Source of the DNA: Streptomyces actinomycinicus
GTDB taxonomy: Bacteria > Actinomycetota > Actinomycetes > Streptomycetales > Streptomycetaceae
DNA: 64,000 nucleotides
Assembly: GCF_016741775.1 (NCBI RefSeq)
Contig: NZ_JAERRK010000004.1
Coordinates: 1-64,000, forward strand
Reading direction: 5' to 3'
The position numbers were made by a program, and so were the translations under genes. Positions within the stretch are counted from its first letter, which is position 1. Each line of letters opens with the position of its first letter. Under the pieces are notes generated by a model that searched no databases, was not told the origin of the DNA, and was given only the letters and a program-made list of their open reading frames with translations. Of the stretch, positions 25,571-34,301 are shown in pieces.

Positions 25571-26005
25571 TCACGCAGCCTGTGTGAGTTCGGCACGGCC
25601 GAACAGAAGAGCGTAGCCGGAGGGGAGTTGACGCAGGATACGGGTGAGCAGTTCCGGGTCGGTCAGGGCGGCGACGGTGGCGAGGACGGATCCGGCGTCC
25701 CAGCGAGCAGCGGCCGGGGTGGCACCGGTGCGGGCGGCGAGGTCCTCGACGAATGCCCAGCCGGTGCGGGGCTGGGTGTCGGGGAGTTGCTGGGTGAGGA
25801 TGCGTGCGGCTTCGAGGGGCAGGCGGGCGGCCAGTTCCACGCGTTCGTCGCCGGTCAGCTGGCGTCCAAGTCCCGCCAGGACCAGGTCGACGGCCTCCTG
25901 GGCCCGGGCCCGGGTGGGGTATGCGCCTTCGTGGCGGACCTTCTCCAGCAGCTGCTCGTAGGTCATCGCCGGCAGATGCCGAAGGGGTGCACGCTGATCG
26001 GACAT
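25571..26005 (-). CDS. DUF2267 protein (first copy)
   Basis: The 144-residue helical protein matches DUF2267: 'MTYEQLLEKVRHEGAYPTRARAQEAVDLVLAGLGRQLTGDERVELAARLPLEAARIL' followed by 'FVEDLAARTGATPAAARWDAGSVLATVAALTDPELLTRILRQLPSGYALLFGRAEL'. The typical DUF2267 alternation of helices and 'RLP' turn is intact in both halves. Function is unknown; in actinobacteria such genes often accompany stress genes. It lies downstream of a second DUF2267 gene and hsp18 on the same strand, so a heat-inducible operon is plausible. Confidence 0.85.
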   Translation of the reverse strand: MSDQRAPLRHLPAMTYEQLLEKVRHEGAYPTRARAQEAVDLVLAGLGRQLTGDERVELAARLPLEAARILTQQLPDTQPRTGWAFVEDLAARTGATPAAARWDAGSVLATVAALTDPELLTRILRQLPSGYALLFGRAELTQAA

Positions 26006-26084
26006 CACTGCGGTGGTCGCCTTTCTGTCGCCGAGGGAGTGATGCCGGTGCCCGGCGGGGGGTGCGGGCACCGGGTGTGCGGGG

Positions 26085-26480
26085 TCAGATGGGCTGGGGG
26101 TGGCCGAAGAGCAGGTCGTAGCCTGCGGGGAGCTGGAGCAGTATCTGTGCGAGGAGTTCGTCGCCGGCGGCGTCGGCGACCGTACTGAGCACGGCGCTGA
26201 CGTCCCAGGCCGCTGTCTGCTCGGTGGCGCCCTCGATCCATGCCGCCGTCGCCCGCACGAACCGCTCCGAGGACAGGGGTTCGGCACTTTGCAGCGGGTT
26301 GAGCAGGATCAGGGCGAAGTCCTCCGGCAGGCGCGCGGCCAGCCCGGCGCGCACTTCGCCGACCAGGTGTGCGCCCAGCAGGGCGAGCACCACACGGGCG
26401 GCGCGCTGTGCTTCCGGCCGGCTCCCGTACTCGCCGCGCTCCTTCACCTCGTCGAGGAATGCTTCAGATCGCAGGGTCAC
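26085..26480 (-). CDS. DUF2267 protein (second copy)
   Basis: The 131-residue paralog of the preceding gene: 'FLDEVKERGEYGSRPEAQRAARVVLALLGAHLVGEVRAGLAARLPEDFALILL' and 'FVRATAAWIEGATEQTAAWDVSAVLSTVADAAGDELLAQILLQLPAGYDLLFGHP'. Both copies end in the same 'LLxxILxQLPxGYxLLFG' motif, so they come from a duplication. The GTG at 26480 follows AAGGGG. It sits 103 bp downstream of hsp18. Confidence 0.85.
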   Translation of the reverse strand: MTLRSEAFLDEVKERGEYGSRPEAQRAARVVLALLGAHLVGEVRAGLAARLPEDFALILLNPLQSAEPLSSERFVRATAAWIEGATEQTAAWDVSAVLSTVADAAGDELLAQILLQLPAGYDLLFGHPQPI

Positions 26481-26583
26481 GTCGGCCGCCCCCTTCTTCA
26501 GATGCTCAGCATGGTGGGGCGGAGGGCGGACGAGGGGGAGATCAGGTGCCCGTCCTCCGCCGTGTCGGCCCGGGACGCCGGGG

Positions 26584-27021
26584 TCAGCCGGAGATCTCCT
26601 TGCGGGTGGACTCTCCGCTGACGGTGATCTTGCGGGGCTTGGCGCGCTCGGCGATCGGGATGCGCAAGGTGAGCACCCCGGCGTCGTAGTCGGCCTTGAT
26701 GTGCTCGGTGTCGAGGGTGTCGGCCAGCACGATCTGGCGGGAGAAGACACCCAGCGGCCGCTCCGACAGTTCCATCTGCACGTCATCGGCCTTCGTCACC
26801 GGACGGCGCTCGGCCCTGACGGTCAGCATGTTCCGCTCGACGTCGATGTCGATCGCCTCGGGGCTGACACCGGGGAGGTCGAAGGCCACCACGTACTCGT
26901 CGCCCTCGCGGTAGGCGTCCATCGCCATCGCGGACGGCCGCGACCAGGTACCCGTGCCGGAGCCCATCAGTTGCTGAGCCAGCCGGTCGAGCTCACGGAA
27001 GGGGTCAGTGCGCATCAACAT
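26584..27021 (-). CDS. hsp18: Small heat-shock protein HSP18 (Hsp20 family)
   Basis: The 145-residue chaperone has the alpha-crystallin domain ('[39 protein letters not shown]' ... '[22 protein letters not shown]', the 'GVLTL' signature) with N-terminal '[15 protein letters not shown]' and C-terminal 'RKI' interaction motif. It binds unfolding proteins without ATP. The ATG at 27021 follows GGAGG. The RheA operator sits inside its promoter and rheA diverges from it, exactly as in the S. albus hsp18 locus, so it should be repressed at normal temperature and induced by heat. Confidence 0.95.
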   Translation of the reverse strand: MLMRTDPFRELDRLAQQLMGSGTGTWSRPSAMAMDAYREGDEYVVAFDLPGVSPEAIDIDVERNMLTVRAERRPVTKADDVQMELSERPLGVFSRQIVLADTLDTEHIKADYDAGVLTLRIPIAERAKPRKITVSGESTRKEISG

Positions 27022-27077
27022 CGGGAAACACCTCCAGAGGGGTCGGGCAGTTGCTGCCAATGCGCCTCACGGAAACT

Positions 27078-27106
27078 GTTGTAACATGTCATCCGATGGA
27101 TGACAA
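27078..27106 (-). promoter_or_regulatory. hsp18 promoter with RheA operator
   Basis: The 19-bp dyad TGTCATCCGATGGATGACA (27087-27105) is an exact match to the published RheA site TGTCATC-N5-GATGACA. On the minus strand it overlaps the -35 TTGTCA (27106-27101) and fills the 17-bp spacer to -10 TACAAC (27083-27078). RheA bound here would block polymerase, and the divergent rheA start lies 45 bp to the right. Confidence 0.92.
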
Positions 27107-27149
27107 ACGCGATGTCGCCGAATGGACGACATGCGGGAAGGAGGTGCCC

Positions 27150-27809
27150 ATGACGGCAGTGCGGCGAGCAGACCCTTCGGGTGCGGTCCCCGGGAGTCCG
27201 GCGTCCTTTCTCGCCGCCGTGACCGCCCTCGAGGCCATAGACGGCGCCCTGCAGGACGCCCGACGGCAAGCCCCTGATGTTTCAGGAGCGCCCGGCGTCG
27301 GGGCGGAGCAGGCCCTGGCCTCGTTGTTGCTGCTGCGGCAGGTCCGCGAGCAGCTTGCCGGATGGGAGACCGGCCTGATCGAGACCGCCCGCGACGCGGG
27401 AGCCAGCTGGGCCGACCTCGCCCGCCCGCTCGGCGTCGCCAGCCGCCAAGCGGCCGAACGCCGCTACCTGCGCAATCGGCCCGGTCCCGCCGGGAGCACC
27501 GGCGAACAACGCGTCCAGGCCACCCGCGAACGCCGGGCCGCCGACCGCACCGCCGCCGCCTGGGCCCGGCACAATGCCGCCGACCTGCGTCGCATCGCCG
27601 GCCAGATCACCACCCTCACGGATCTTCCCCCCGCCGCCCGCCACCCCGTCAGCCAACTCGACGCCGCCCTCGCCCAGGACGATCCCGCCGCCCTCGTCCA
27701 CCCCCTGTACGCGACCCGCCCGCACCTGACGGATCTGCACCCCGACCTCGCCGCCCGGATCGACTCCCTCACCGAGTCCGCCGCCCCGGCCGACGGCCCC
27801 TCCCGCTGA
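27150..27809 (+). CDS. rheA: RheA-type temperature-sensing repressor of hsp18
   Basis: The 219-residue protein carries a helix-turn-helix ('TARDAGASWADLARPLGVASRQAAERRYLRNRPG') in its middle, the pattern of the HSP18 transcriptional regulator family. S. albus RheA represses hsp18 and itself, and loses binding on heating by a reversible change in its own structure. AAGGAGGTGCCC precedes the ATG at 27150, a near-perfect ribosome site; an upstream ATG at 27096 lies in the operator and is unlikely. Divergence from hsp18 with a shared operator supports the name. Confidence 0.9.
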   Translation: MTAVRRADPSGAVPGSPASFLAAVTALEAIDGALQDARRQAPDVSGAPGVGAEQALASLLLLRQVREQLAGWETGLIETARDAGASWADLARPLGVASRQAAERRYLRNRPGPAGSTGEQRVQATRERRAADRTAAAWARHNAADLRRIAGQITTLTDLPPAARHPVSQLDAALAQDDPAALVHPLYATRPHLTDLHPDLAARIDSLTESAAPADGPSR

Positions 27810-28091
27810 CCCGGCCGCGCCTCGGTGAAGCCGGCGGGTCGGAGACCGACCGCCTGCTGCCGGGGCGCTGCCAGGGCATCTTCGGGACACGGCGCGGGCG
27901 CGAGCCGGAGAGCGCGGCGTGCGGGGACCGGGCCGGTGACGGGCGACCCACAGGTCCGCCCTCGCCGGTCACCTCCCGACGAGACCGTCCTGCCCGCCGG
28001 CCTCACCGCACGGCGCACGGGCAGATGGCCCCAGGGACCATCGGATACGCCACTGCACGGACACCACCGACTACACCGGAATGTGATCGCG

Positions 28092-28436
28092 ATGGAGATC
28101 GGAAAGGAAAGGCACTCGGCCCGGGTCGACGGTCACCCGCTGCACGGGCAGGGAGATCTTGCGCTCAGAATCGACCAGCTGCAGCGGGAGATCGCCCAGC
28201 TCCAGGAAGCCGTGGTCTCGCACGCGGTGATCGACCAGGCCATCGGGGTGGTCATCTCGCTCGGCGGCCTCCGTCCCGACCAGGGCTTCGAGGTTCTGCG
28301 GACGGTGTCCCAGCGCACCAACACCAAGCTGCGGGACATCGCGGAACAGATCGTCGGCTGGGTGCACAGCGAGCGCCTGGCGGAGGACGTCCGTCAGGCC
28401 CTGGAGACCGCCCTGGCCGACGCGGCGTCCGCCTGA
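28092..28436 (+). CDS. ANTAR-domain RNA-binding protein
   Basis: The 114-residue protein has a short coiled coil ('LALRIDQLQREIAQLQEAVVSHA') followed by an ANTAR domain: 'VIDQAIGVVISLGGLRPDQGFEVLRTVSQRTNTKLRDIAEQIVGWV', with the usual A-x-G-x-[LIV] spacing. ANTAR proteins bind dual hairpins in nascent RNA and prevent termination. No receiver or GAF sensor is attached, so it must be controlled by another route. The ATG at 28092 is the first that gives the full coiled coil; 27810-28091 holds no gene. Confidence 0.85.
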   Translation: MEIGKERHSARVDGHPLHGQGDLALRIDQLQREIAQLQEAVVSHAVIDQAIGVVISLGGLRPDQGFEVLRTVSQRTNTKLRDIAEQIVGWVHSERLAEDVRQALETALADAASA

Positions 28437-28598
28437 CCGCCGGCCTGCTCGTCGCAAGTGTCGCAGGCGGCGGTGTCGCGGCAGACGGCCGGGATCGGCC
28501 GCCTTGCGGCCGTCGCGGTCGTCGGGACCGGCGCACCGGTGGCTGTCGTGGCCGGCTCCGGCGTCCCCGGTGGTCGGCCTGGCCGCCTGGTGGTCCAC

Positions 28599-31500
28599 TC
28601 ATGACCGCTGGGCGCACGGGCGGCCGGTCGGCGCGCCGACCGGCAGCAGTTTGCGTTCGGCTGCCGTGTACGGGCGGTCGGCCACCCGGCAGAGGTGGTG
28701 CCACCAGATGTCCGGGTCGACGTCCAGGCTCTGCAACTGCCCTCGGGCGGTGAGCCGGAGGCGGTTGCCGGAGACGACCGCGGAGAAGTTGTACGGGCCC
28801 ACAGTGGCTGGTCCCTGCCCGAGTGCGTCGCCGGTCGGGACGTCGTGGAGCCGTATGCCCTCGTCGAGCGTCAGCGAGGCGAAGACCCTGTCGCCGATGA
28901 AGGCGAGGACACGTGCCGCGGAAGGGTAGGTGACGACGCCGCCGGTCCGGCGGCCGGTCGCGGCGTCGTAGAAGCGCAGCTTCCTGTCGTAGTGGCCGAG
29001 GGCCACCACCTTGCCGTCCGGGCTGAAGGCCGCGGTGGGGATGCCGTCCTCCAAGGCCCCCGCCACGCCCGTGGGCGAGGTCCAGCCGGCGACACGTCTG
29101 TTCTTGACGAGATCCCAGGTCGTCAGCCGTGAGAGCAGGCGCCCGGAGCCACTGACGATCAGGGCCTCGTCCGGGTGGCCGGGACGGGGGACGAGCTGAT
29201 CGGGGACGTCCGACTCGGGCAGTCCCACACGCTGCGCGGAGGCGACGACCGCGCCCGTCGCGGGGTCCACACGGAGTACGTCACCGGACGTCAGCAGTAC
29301 GGCGAGTTCGCCGTTGCCCAGCTGGGCCACCGACGTGATGCGGGACTTCCGGGCTGCTCCGCGCAGGTGCCCGGCGAGATCGACTTCGGTACGGCTGCCG
29401 AGGTCATCGGCCGCGATCAACAACAGCGTGAGACTGTTGCCGTCCGCCACGGCCACCCTCTCGCCCTCCTTCGAACTCACCCAGTGCGGTGTCCACGTGC
29501 GGTTCGCGGCGATGCCCGGCAGGGCCACGCTGCGCGTCGGGCCCCCCGCGCGGCTGAGGTAGAGCCGTCCGTCGTCCAGCGTCGCGAAACGGTCCTTGTG
29601 CGGATCGAGCGCCACGGTGTGCTCGGCGGCGGTGTCCTCGGACGGCAACGGCTCGATGTCCCTGCTGAGGCGGAGCCGTACCAGTCCGTCACCGACCGCC
29701 GCCACCGCCGGCGGGCGTCCGGACGACTTGCCGGGCCAGATCACCGCTCGTGCGTCCTGATCCGACGTTCCGTCGCCGGGAACGACCGCCGTCCACGTGT
29801 CACCGCGGACGACACCCACGGCGGAGAGGACGCCGTACTCCGGCCCGTCACCCGCTGCTTCGGCCGGGCGGAAGTTCGTACGGTAGTAACCCGTGGCGTC
29901 GAGACCGTCGAAGTACCGGGGAGTCACCCGGGCCGCGGCGCTGCCGTCCACGTTCAGGAACCGGGCGTCCGGGCCGGGCCCGCTCCTGTGCAGGGAAAGC
30001 ACCTTGCCGCGCGCCATGAAGTCGTCCTCTGCTCCGACGTCCGTGGCAAGCCGCCGTTGCTCCCTCCCGTCCCGCAGCGAGAAGACACCCGCCGACGTCA
30101 GGAAGTCGCCGGACGAGACGCGGATCCACTGGAGCGTCACGTCGTCACGGCCGTCCGCGAAGGCGGCCCCGTTCAGATCACGGCCCGCGATCGCCCGGCT
30201 CCTGATCACCCGTTCCGTACCCGGCACCTGGTGTCCGGAAGCCACGTCCCACACGTCCAGCCCGGCGTGCTGCTCGAAGCCGCGCGCGCGCCGTTTCGTG
30301 AAAGGAACGTGCAGGCACAGCAGGCGGGCGGAGTCGTCGGAGAAGTCCAGTGAGGGGTTCAGCTCGCGGCCGGAAGCCGGCCGCGCCCCGGTGAGCAGCC
30401 GCGGCTCGGGATCCTTGCCGATCTCCCAGAGCCGCACCGAACCGTCCGCCGACGCCATGGCGTACCAGCGCCCGTCGTCGCTGATCGTGTCCCACGAATC
30501 CTGTGTGGGCACCCCGCCGAGACGACGGACCCGGGGGTGGTCCGAGGTCGCTCCCGTGACGACGGAGACCGTCCTGCTGCCCTGAGCCGGCTCCGTCGTC
30601 ACCGCGACCACGTCGGTCCCCGAGGCTGCGGTCACATGGTCCACGCTTCCCGGCCACAACCCGGCGTGCACGCGTTCCACGTCCCGCATCCTCAGGTACT
30701 GCCGGAACAGCTGTGAGTGTGCCGTGTCCGTGGCCGACGTCGCCCAGGCACCCATCGCCATCTGCACGGAGAGCCCGAAGTCGGTGGCGGACCGACGCCG
30801 CGCCAGCTCGGCCAGCTGCTCGGAGGCCGCCGTGCGCAGTTGTGCCTCGATCACGTCGCGCTTGCGGTTCGCGTCCCAGGCCAACCAGGCGGCTATCAGC
30901 GTGAGGACCGTGACGAAGGCTGTGAACCCGCGCAGGAGGTACGCGCCCCGCCTCACATGACGCCGGCCGGCGGCCAGGTAGGCGAGCTGCGCGGGGGTGA
31001 TGTCCCGGCCGCGTTCCGCCTCCCATCTGTCTGCGGCTGCGAGCAGCTTCCGGGGGACGGACGCGAACGGACGGCGGCCCTCCGCCTCCCAGGCGGCCGC
31101 CGGTCCGGCGAGTTCGGCCTGCCAGGCGCGGAATTCCGCACCCTCGCGCAGACAGGTACGCAGCCACTCCCACTCCCGCAGCAGAGCTTCATGAGCCATG
31201 CCCAGGGACTCCTCGAGCGGATGACCCGGCCGCGGCCGCATCCAGGCGAGCAGTTTCTGCTGTGCCATACGGCGGGCCAGCCGCTGCTGCTCCTCGTCCA
31301 GTTCGCCCACCGGCACGCTGTCCGGCAGGAACCGGCCGAGCCCGTCGGGACGGGCAAGACGCTGGAACAGCCGGCGTGCGGCCTGCTCGTCCGCGACCCC
31401 CTCCGCGACGGCCGCGTCCAGGGTGCGCTGTGCGTGCTGGGCCAACGCGCCGGACAGACCGCCCAGTTCCTGGTAGGCGGCGAGGGTCAGGAGCCCCCCG

Positions 31501-33026
31501 GAGCGCCGCCGCCACAACTCGGTCAGCGTGAATTCCAGCAGCGGCAGGGCGTTGCTCTCGCCTCGGCTGAACTGGGCGTCCCGGGCGTCGCGCAGGAGCA
31601 GGTCCCTGAGACCGTCCTGGAGGCCGGCTCCGGGGATCGGGGCCAGCCGTGCGGATATCACCTCGCTCAGAGCCTCTTCGGTCAGCGGGTCCAGGGACAC
31701 CACCGCCCGGGCGCGCTCCCGGGCCGGCAGTACGGCGGACAGCACGTCCAGCGTGGCATGCCGGGCGGTCAGGACTGCCCGGAGTCCCCGGTCCGGCGCG
31801 GCACCGGCGGTCAGCTGCCGCCACCAGGTCACCACCTGCCGGGCGGCGGACGGCGCAGCGGCGGCGTACTCCTCGAACTGATCGAGAACGAGCACACCGA
31901 GCCGGTCCTGGAACGCGGCCCGTAACTCCTCCCGCAGATGGGCCAGTGCGACCTCGTCCCCGGTCAGTGCCTCCCGTACGGCCGCCAGACGGGAACCGGT
32001 GTCGCCCCCGGGAACGGCCGTCTTCCACAGCGCGAGCACCGCCTCGCCGAGTGCCGCGGCCAGACCGTCCGCCTCGTGCGGCGTGCGCACCACGACGACG
32101 GCCCGCGCCGCGCGCAGCCGTGGCAGCAGGCCGGCGTGCAGCAAGGATGACTTGCCCGTGCCCGACTGCCCGGTCAGCAGGGTCAGTGGCTGACCGCGTA
32201 CCGCCCTGCTGAGAGTCTCCGTCTCTTTGCCGCGCCCCAGGAACAGGTGGGCGTCGCGCTCCTCGAAGCGCAACAGGCCCTTGAACGGGCCGGGGTCCTC
32301 GGCGTCGTGCGGCGCCCGCGCGGCCAGACGTGAGGCGGGGATCAGGTAGGCGGTGCCGCCGAGGCTGCCGCGGCCTCGGGTGGCGAGCATGCCGACCACG
32401 TGGCCGGCCCCGACGTCCCAGACCGGGCTGCCGCTGAACCCGGGCGCGATCGCGACGCTGCCGTGCCCCGCGTCCAGTTGCAGGAGTCCCGCGCCCTGCC
32501 CGCCGCGCAGCGTGCCGTGTGCGTTCACACCCGTGTCGGTGCTCTCGGGAAAGCCGTACAGGCGCGCCTCGCGGCCGTAGAGCGGAGCACCTGGGCCGGA
32601 CAGGGGAAGCGGTGCGGTCCCGGCGACCTCGTGTCCGAGCCGGAGGACCGCGATGTCCTCGGCCGGGTGCCAGGCGACGACGGAGGCCGTGACCCGCTCC
32701 CGAGGTGCTCCGGGCGCCAGCGGGAAGTCCACGTGCGGGGGTTCGGCAGGCCGGCCGTTGTCGCGGCTGTCTTCGTCGGCGACCACATGTGCACACGTGC
32801 ACACCAGGTCACGGGTCAGGAGGAACCCGGCGCCCAGGAGGTGACCCCGGTCGTCGAAGAGCCGGGCCAGTCCCTGCTCGAACTGCGTTCCCTCCGGCGG
32901 GGCCGCCGGGTGGCGGGGGTCAGTCGCCGCCAAGGGCGGGCTCCGCGTCCGGGGTCGGCTCGTGGTCCGGTGCCGGGGCGTCGTCCGGTGCCGGGGCGTC
33001 GTCCGCGTCGGCCCGGCCGGTGCCAC
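28599..33026 (-). CDS. Trypsin-like protease / nSTAND NTPase / WD40-like giant protein
   Basis: Up to 1475 residues. N-terminal serine protease (about 47-240) with His80 (CAHVV), Asp124 (AEDIAVLRL) and Ser198 (GFSGSP). Then an nSTAND1-type NTPase: Walker A GQSGTGKSS (286-293), Walker B 'GVLVLDQFEEY' (Asp382). A helical region and one TM helix (about 698-717) follow, then about 750 residues of degenerate WD40-like repeats ('GRWYAMASADGSVRLWEIG', 'AAFSPDGKVVALGHYDRKLRFYDAATG'). The set fits a self-activating conflict (defence/suicide) protein. It overlaps the Trypco1 gene upstream. The start is uncertain (GTG 33026 down to about 32890); residues 1-45 may be non-coding. Confidence 0.88.
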   Translation of the reverse strand: MAPAGPTRTTPRHRTTPRHRTTSRPRTRSPPLAATDPRHPAAPPEGTQFEQGLARLFDDRGHLLGAGFLLTRDLVCTCAHVVADEDSRDNGRPAEPPHVDFPLAPGAPRERVTASVVAWHPAEDIAVLRLGHEVAGTAPLPLSGPGAPLYGREARLYGFPESTDTGVNAHGTLRGGQGAGLLQLDAGHGSVAIAPGFSGSPVWDVGAGHVVGMLATRGRGSLGGTAYLIPASRLAARAPHDAEDPGPFKGLLRFEERDAHLFLGRGKETETLSRAVRGQPLTLLTGQSGTGKSSLLHAGLLPRLRAARAVVVVRTPHEADGLAAALGEAVLALWKTAVPGGDTGSRLAAVREALTGDEVALAHLREELRAAFQDRLGVLVLDQFEEYAAAAPSAARQVVTWWRQLTAGAAPDRGLRAVLTARHATLDVLSAVLPARERARAVVSLDPLTEEALSEVISARLAPIPGAGLQDGLRDLLLRDARDAQFSRGESNALPLLEFTLTELWRRRSGGLLTLAAYQELGGLSGALAQHAQRTLDAAVAEGVADEQAARRLFQRLARPDGLGRFLPDSVPVGELDEEQQRLARRMAQQKLLAWMRPRPGHPLEESLGMAHEALLREWEWLRTCLREGAEFRAWQAELAGPAAAWEAEGRRPFASVPRKLLAAADRWEAERGRDITPAQLAYLAAGRRHVRRGAYLLRGFTAFVTVLTLIAAWLAWDANRKRDVIEAQLRTAASEQLAELARRRSATDFGLSVQMAMGAWATSATDTAHSQLFRQYLRMRDVERVHAGLWPGSVDHVTAASGTDVVAVTTEPAQGSRTVSVVTGATSDHPRVRRLGGVPTQDSWDTISDDGRWYAMASADGSVRLWEIGKDPEPRLLTGARPASGRELNPSLDFSDDSARLLCLHVPFTKRRARGFEQHAGLDVWDVASGHQVPGTERVIRSRAIAGRDLNGAAFADGRDDVTLQWIRVSSGDFLTSAGVFSLRDGREQRRLATDVGAEDDFMARGKVLSLHRSGPGPDARFLNVDGSAAARVTPRYFDGLDATGYYRTNFRPAEAAGDGPEYGVLSAVGVVRGDTWTAVVPGDGTSDQDARAVIWPGKSSGRPPAVAAVGDGLVRLRLSRDIEPLPSEDTAAEHTVALDPHKDRFATLDDGRLYLSRAGGPTRSVALPGIAANRTWTPHWVSSKEGERVAVADGNSLTLLLIAADDLGSRTEVDLAGHLRGAARKSRITSVAQLGNGELAVLLTSGDVLRVDPATGAVVASAQRVGLPESDVPDQLVPRPGHPDEALIVSGSGRLLSRLTTWDLVKNRRVAGWTSPTGVAGALEDGIPTAAFSPDGKVVALGHYDRKLRFYDAATGRRTGGVVTYPSAARVLAFIGDRVFASLTLDEGIRLHDVPTGDALGQGPATVGPYNFSAVVSGNRLRLTARGQLQSLDVDPDIWWHHLCRVADRPYTAAERKLLPVGAPTGRPCAQRS

Positions 33027-33369
33027 CGGGTCGGCGCTCCCACTCCAGGGCCACCTTGAAGTGTGCCTCGGTGGCGGCGCGGGCCAGGACGACGCCGGCG
33101 TCCGCGCTGAGTTTCACGCCGAACTCCAGGCAGACACGGTCGGGAGCTTGAGGCATGGCCCGCAGCGAGGTGAGGACGTCCTGGACCGCGGGACGGACAC
33201 GGTCGACTGCCTGGCGCAGGGTGTCGGCCGCGGCCACCGAGGCGTTGCCGCGACGTCTGCTCACCGGCTCGTAGGCGTCACCGTCGAGCGGTGCGGGACT
33301 GTCGGTCTCGTCGACCTCCACGCGCAGAAGCGAACCGTCACTCGCCAGGAACTCCGTTATGTCCGCCAT
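32920..33369 (-). CDS. Trypco1 (CU044_2847-type) protein
   Basis: The 149-residue protein opens 'MADITEFLASDGSLLRVEVDE' and continues 'TLRQAVDRVRPAVQDVLTSLRAMPQAPDRVCLEFGVKLSADAGVVLARAATEAHFKVALEWER', matching the trypsin-co-occurring domain 1. These small proteins sit beside trypsin/STAND effectors and are thought to be sensors, adaptors or protease substrates. The acidic, proline-rich tail ('DDAPAPDDAPAPDHEPTPDAEPA') is built from an 18-bp repeat (32965-33000). The gene precedes and overlaps the giant protein, so the two form one unit. Confidence 0.85.
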   Translation of the reverse strand: MADITEFLASDGSLLRVEVDETDSPAPLDGDAYEPVSRRRGNASVAAADTLRQAVDRVRPAVQDVLTSLRAMPQAPDRVCLEFGVKLSADAGVVLARAATEAHFKVALEWERRPGGTGRADADDAPAPDDAPAPDHEPTPDAEPALGGD

Positions 33370-33800
33370 GAGTTCGCGTTCGTCGCTTCCTCTCGGTGCT
33401 GCCCCGCAAAGACACGGCAAGCCTAGTGCGACGCTGTCCGGTCTGTCGCGGGTCAGGCGAACCCGGCCGCTCCCGGCTGACCATTCTGGAGACGGTGCGA
33501 GCCGGATCGCGGCCCAGTTCAGGTCCCTGCCCAGCGGGACGTACACCCGTCCCAAGCACTACTTCGACGACATGCTGCGGGGATGGACCGCGGTCCGGCT
33601 CTGACCTGCGCCGATATCGGGGAGCCGCCGGTTTCGTCGCGGACCGGGGCGCCAGGTCCGGCGCAGCGGCCCCGCAGGGTTACGGAGGCGCAGGTCCCAC
33701 TGCTGCCCCTGCGGGGCCGGTGCATCACACACGTACCCTGCGGGGCGTCCAGTATGCCCGGTCTCTTCACAGTCGGTCCGGGCGAGGTCTCGTCACGCGT

Positions 33801-33831
33801 GCGGGGCCCGGCCGTGTCGGCCGGGCCCCGC
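33801..33831 (-). terminator. Hairpin downstream of the small hydrophobic protein
   Basis: Perfect 13-bp arms (GCGGGGCCCGGCC / GGCCGGGCCCCGC) with loop GTGTC, 55 bp beyond the stop of the minus-strand gene at 33887. Between 33370 and 33800 no gene is seen; the Trypco1 promoter must lie there. Confidence 0.75.
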
Positions 33832-33886
33832 TTCTTCGCGCGTGGCACGCTCTGCGCGCTCAGATTTTTCGGCTGCTCACCCGCCG

Positions 33887-34057
33887 CTACCAGCGGTACC
33901 AACGGCTCCGTCGGCCGCCGCTGCCTGTGGACCGCACGACGAAGCCCAGCAGCCACACGATGAGCACGATCACCGCGATCCACCACAGTGCCTTCAGCGC
34001 GAAGCCCGCGCCGAAGAGGATCAGGGCGAGAAGAAGAACCAGAAGCAGGGGAACCAT
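33887..34057 (-). CDS. Conserved small hydrophobic membrane protein
   Basis: A 56-residue protein, 'MVPLLLVLLLALILFGAGFA' then 'LKALWWIAVIVLIVWLLGFVV' and a basic tail ending 'RSRWYRW'. This pattern of two helices plus an aromatic-basic tail is a frequent 'hydrophobic protein' of Streptomyces, unknown in function. AGGAGG lies 9 nt before the ATG at 34057, and a hairpin follows the gene, so it is a genuine short gene. It is close to csbD and may share its stress regulation. Confidence 0.88.
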   Translation of the reverse strand: MVPLLLVLLLALILFGAGFALKALWWIAVIVLIVWLLGFVVRSTGSGGRRSRWYRW

Positions 34058-34301
34058 CGTTATCAACCTCCTGGCCGTCGAATGCCCTTACATCGGCCAT
34101 ACAAGCACTCAAAATATGAGTTACTTCTACGGCGTGGAGGGCACGCGCGCCCTGCGTGATTCCCCTTCTCCCTCGTCTCATGCACGGCGGCCGTCGCGTA
34201 GCCGGTCACTCGATGTGGTGCTCAGGCTCAGGTTTGCCGCCGCGGTGCGGGGTCATGCGCACTGCCAGCCCCTGAAACCAGCACTGAGGAGGGTGAACAG
34301 C

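Noticed and set aside
28092..28436. ANTAR protein as part of the trypsin/STAND system
   Set aside because: Opposite strand and convergent; no structural link seen.
29175..31925. Long plus-strand frames over the nSTAND gene
   Set aside because: Arg/Gly/Pro-rich shadow frames without start signals.
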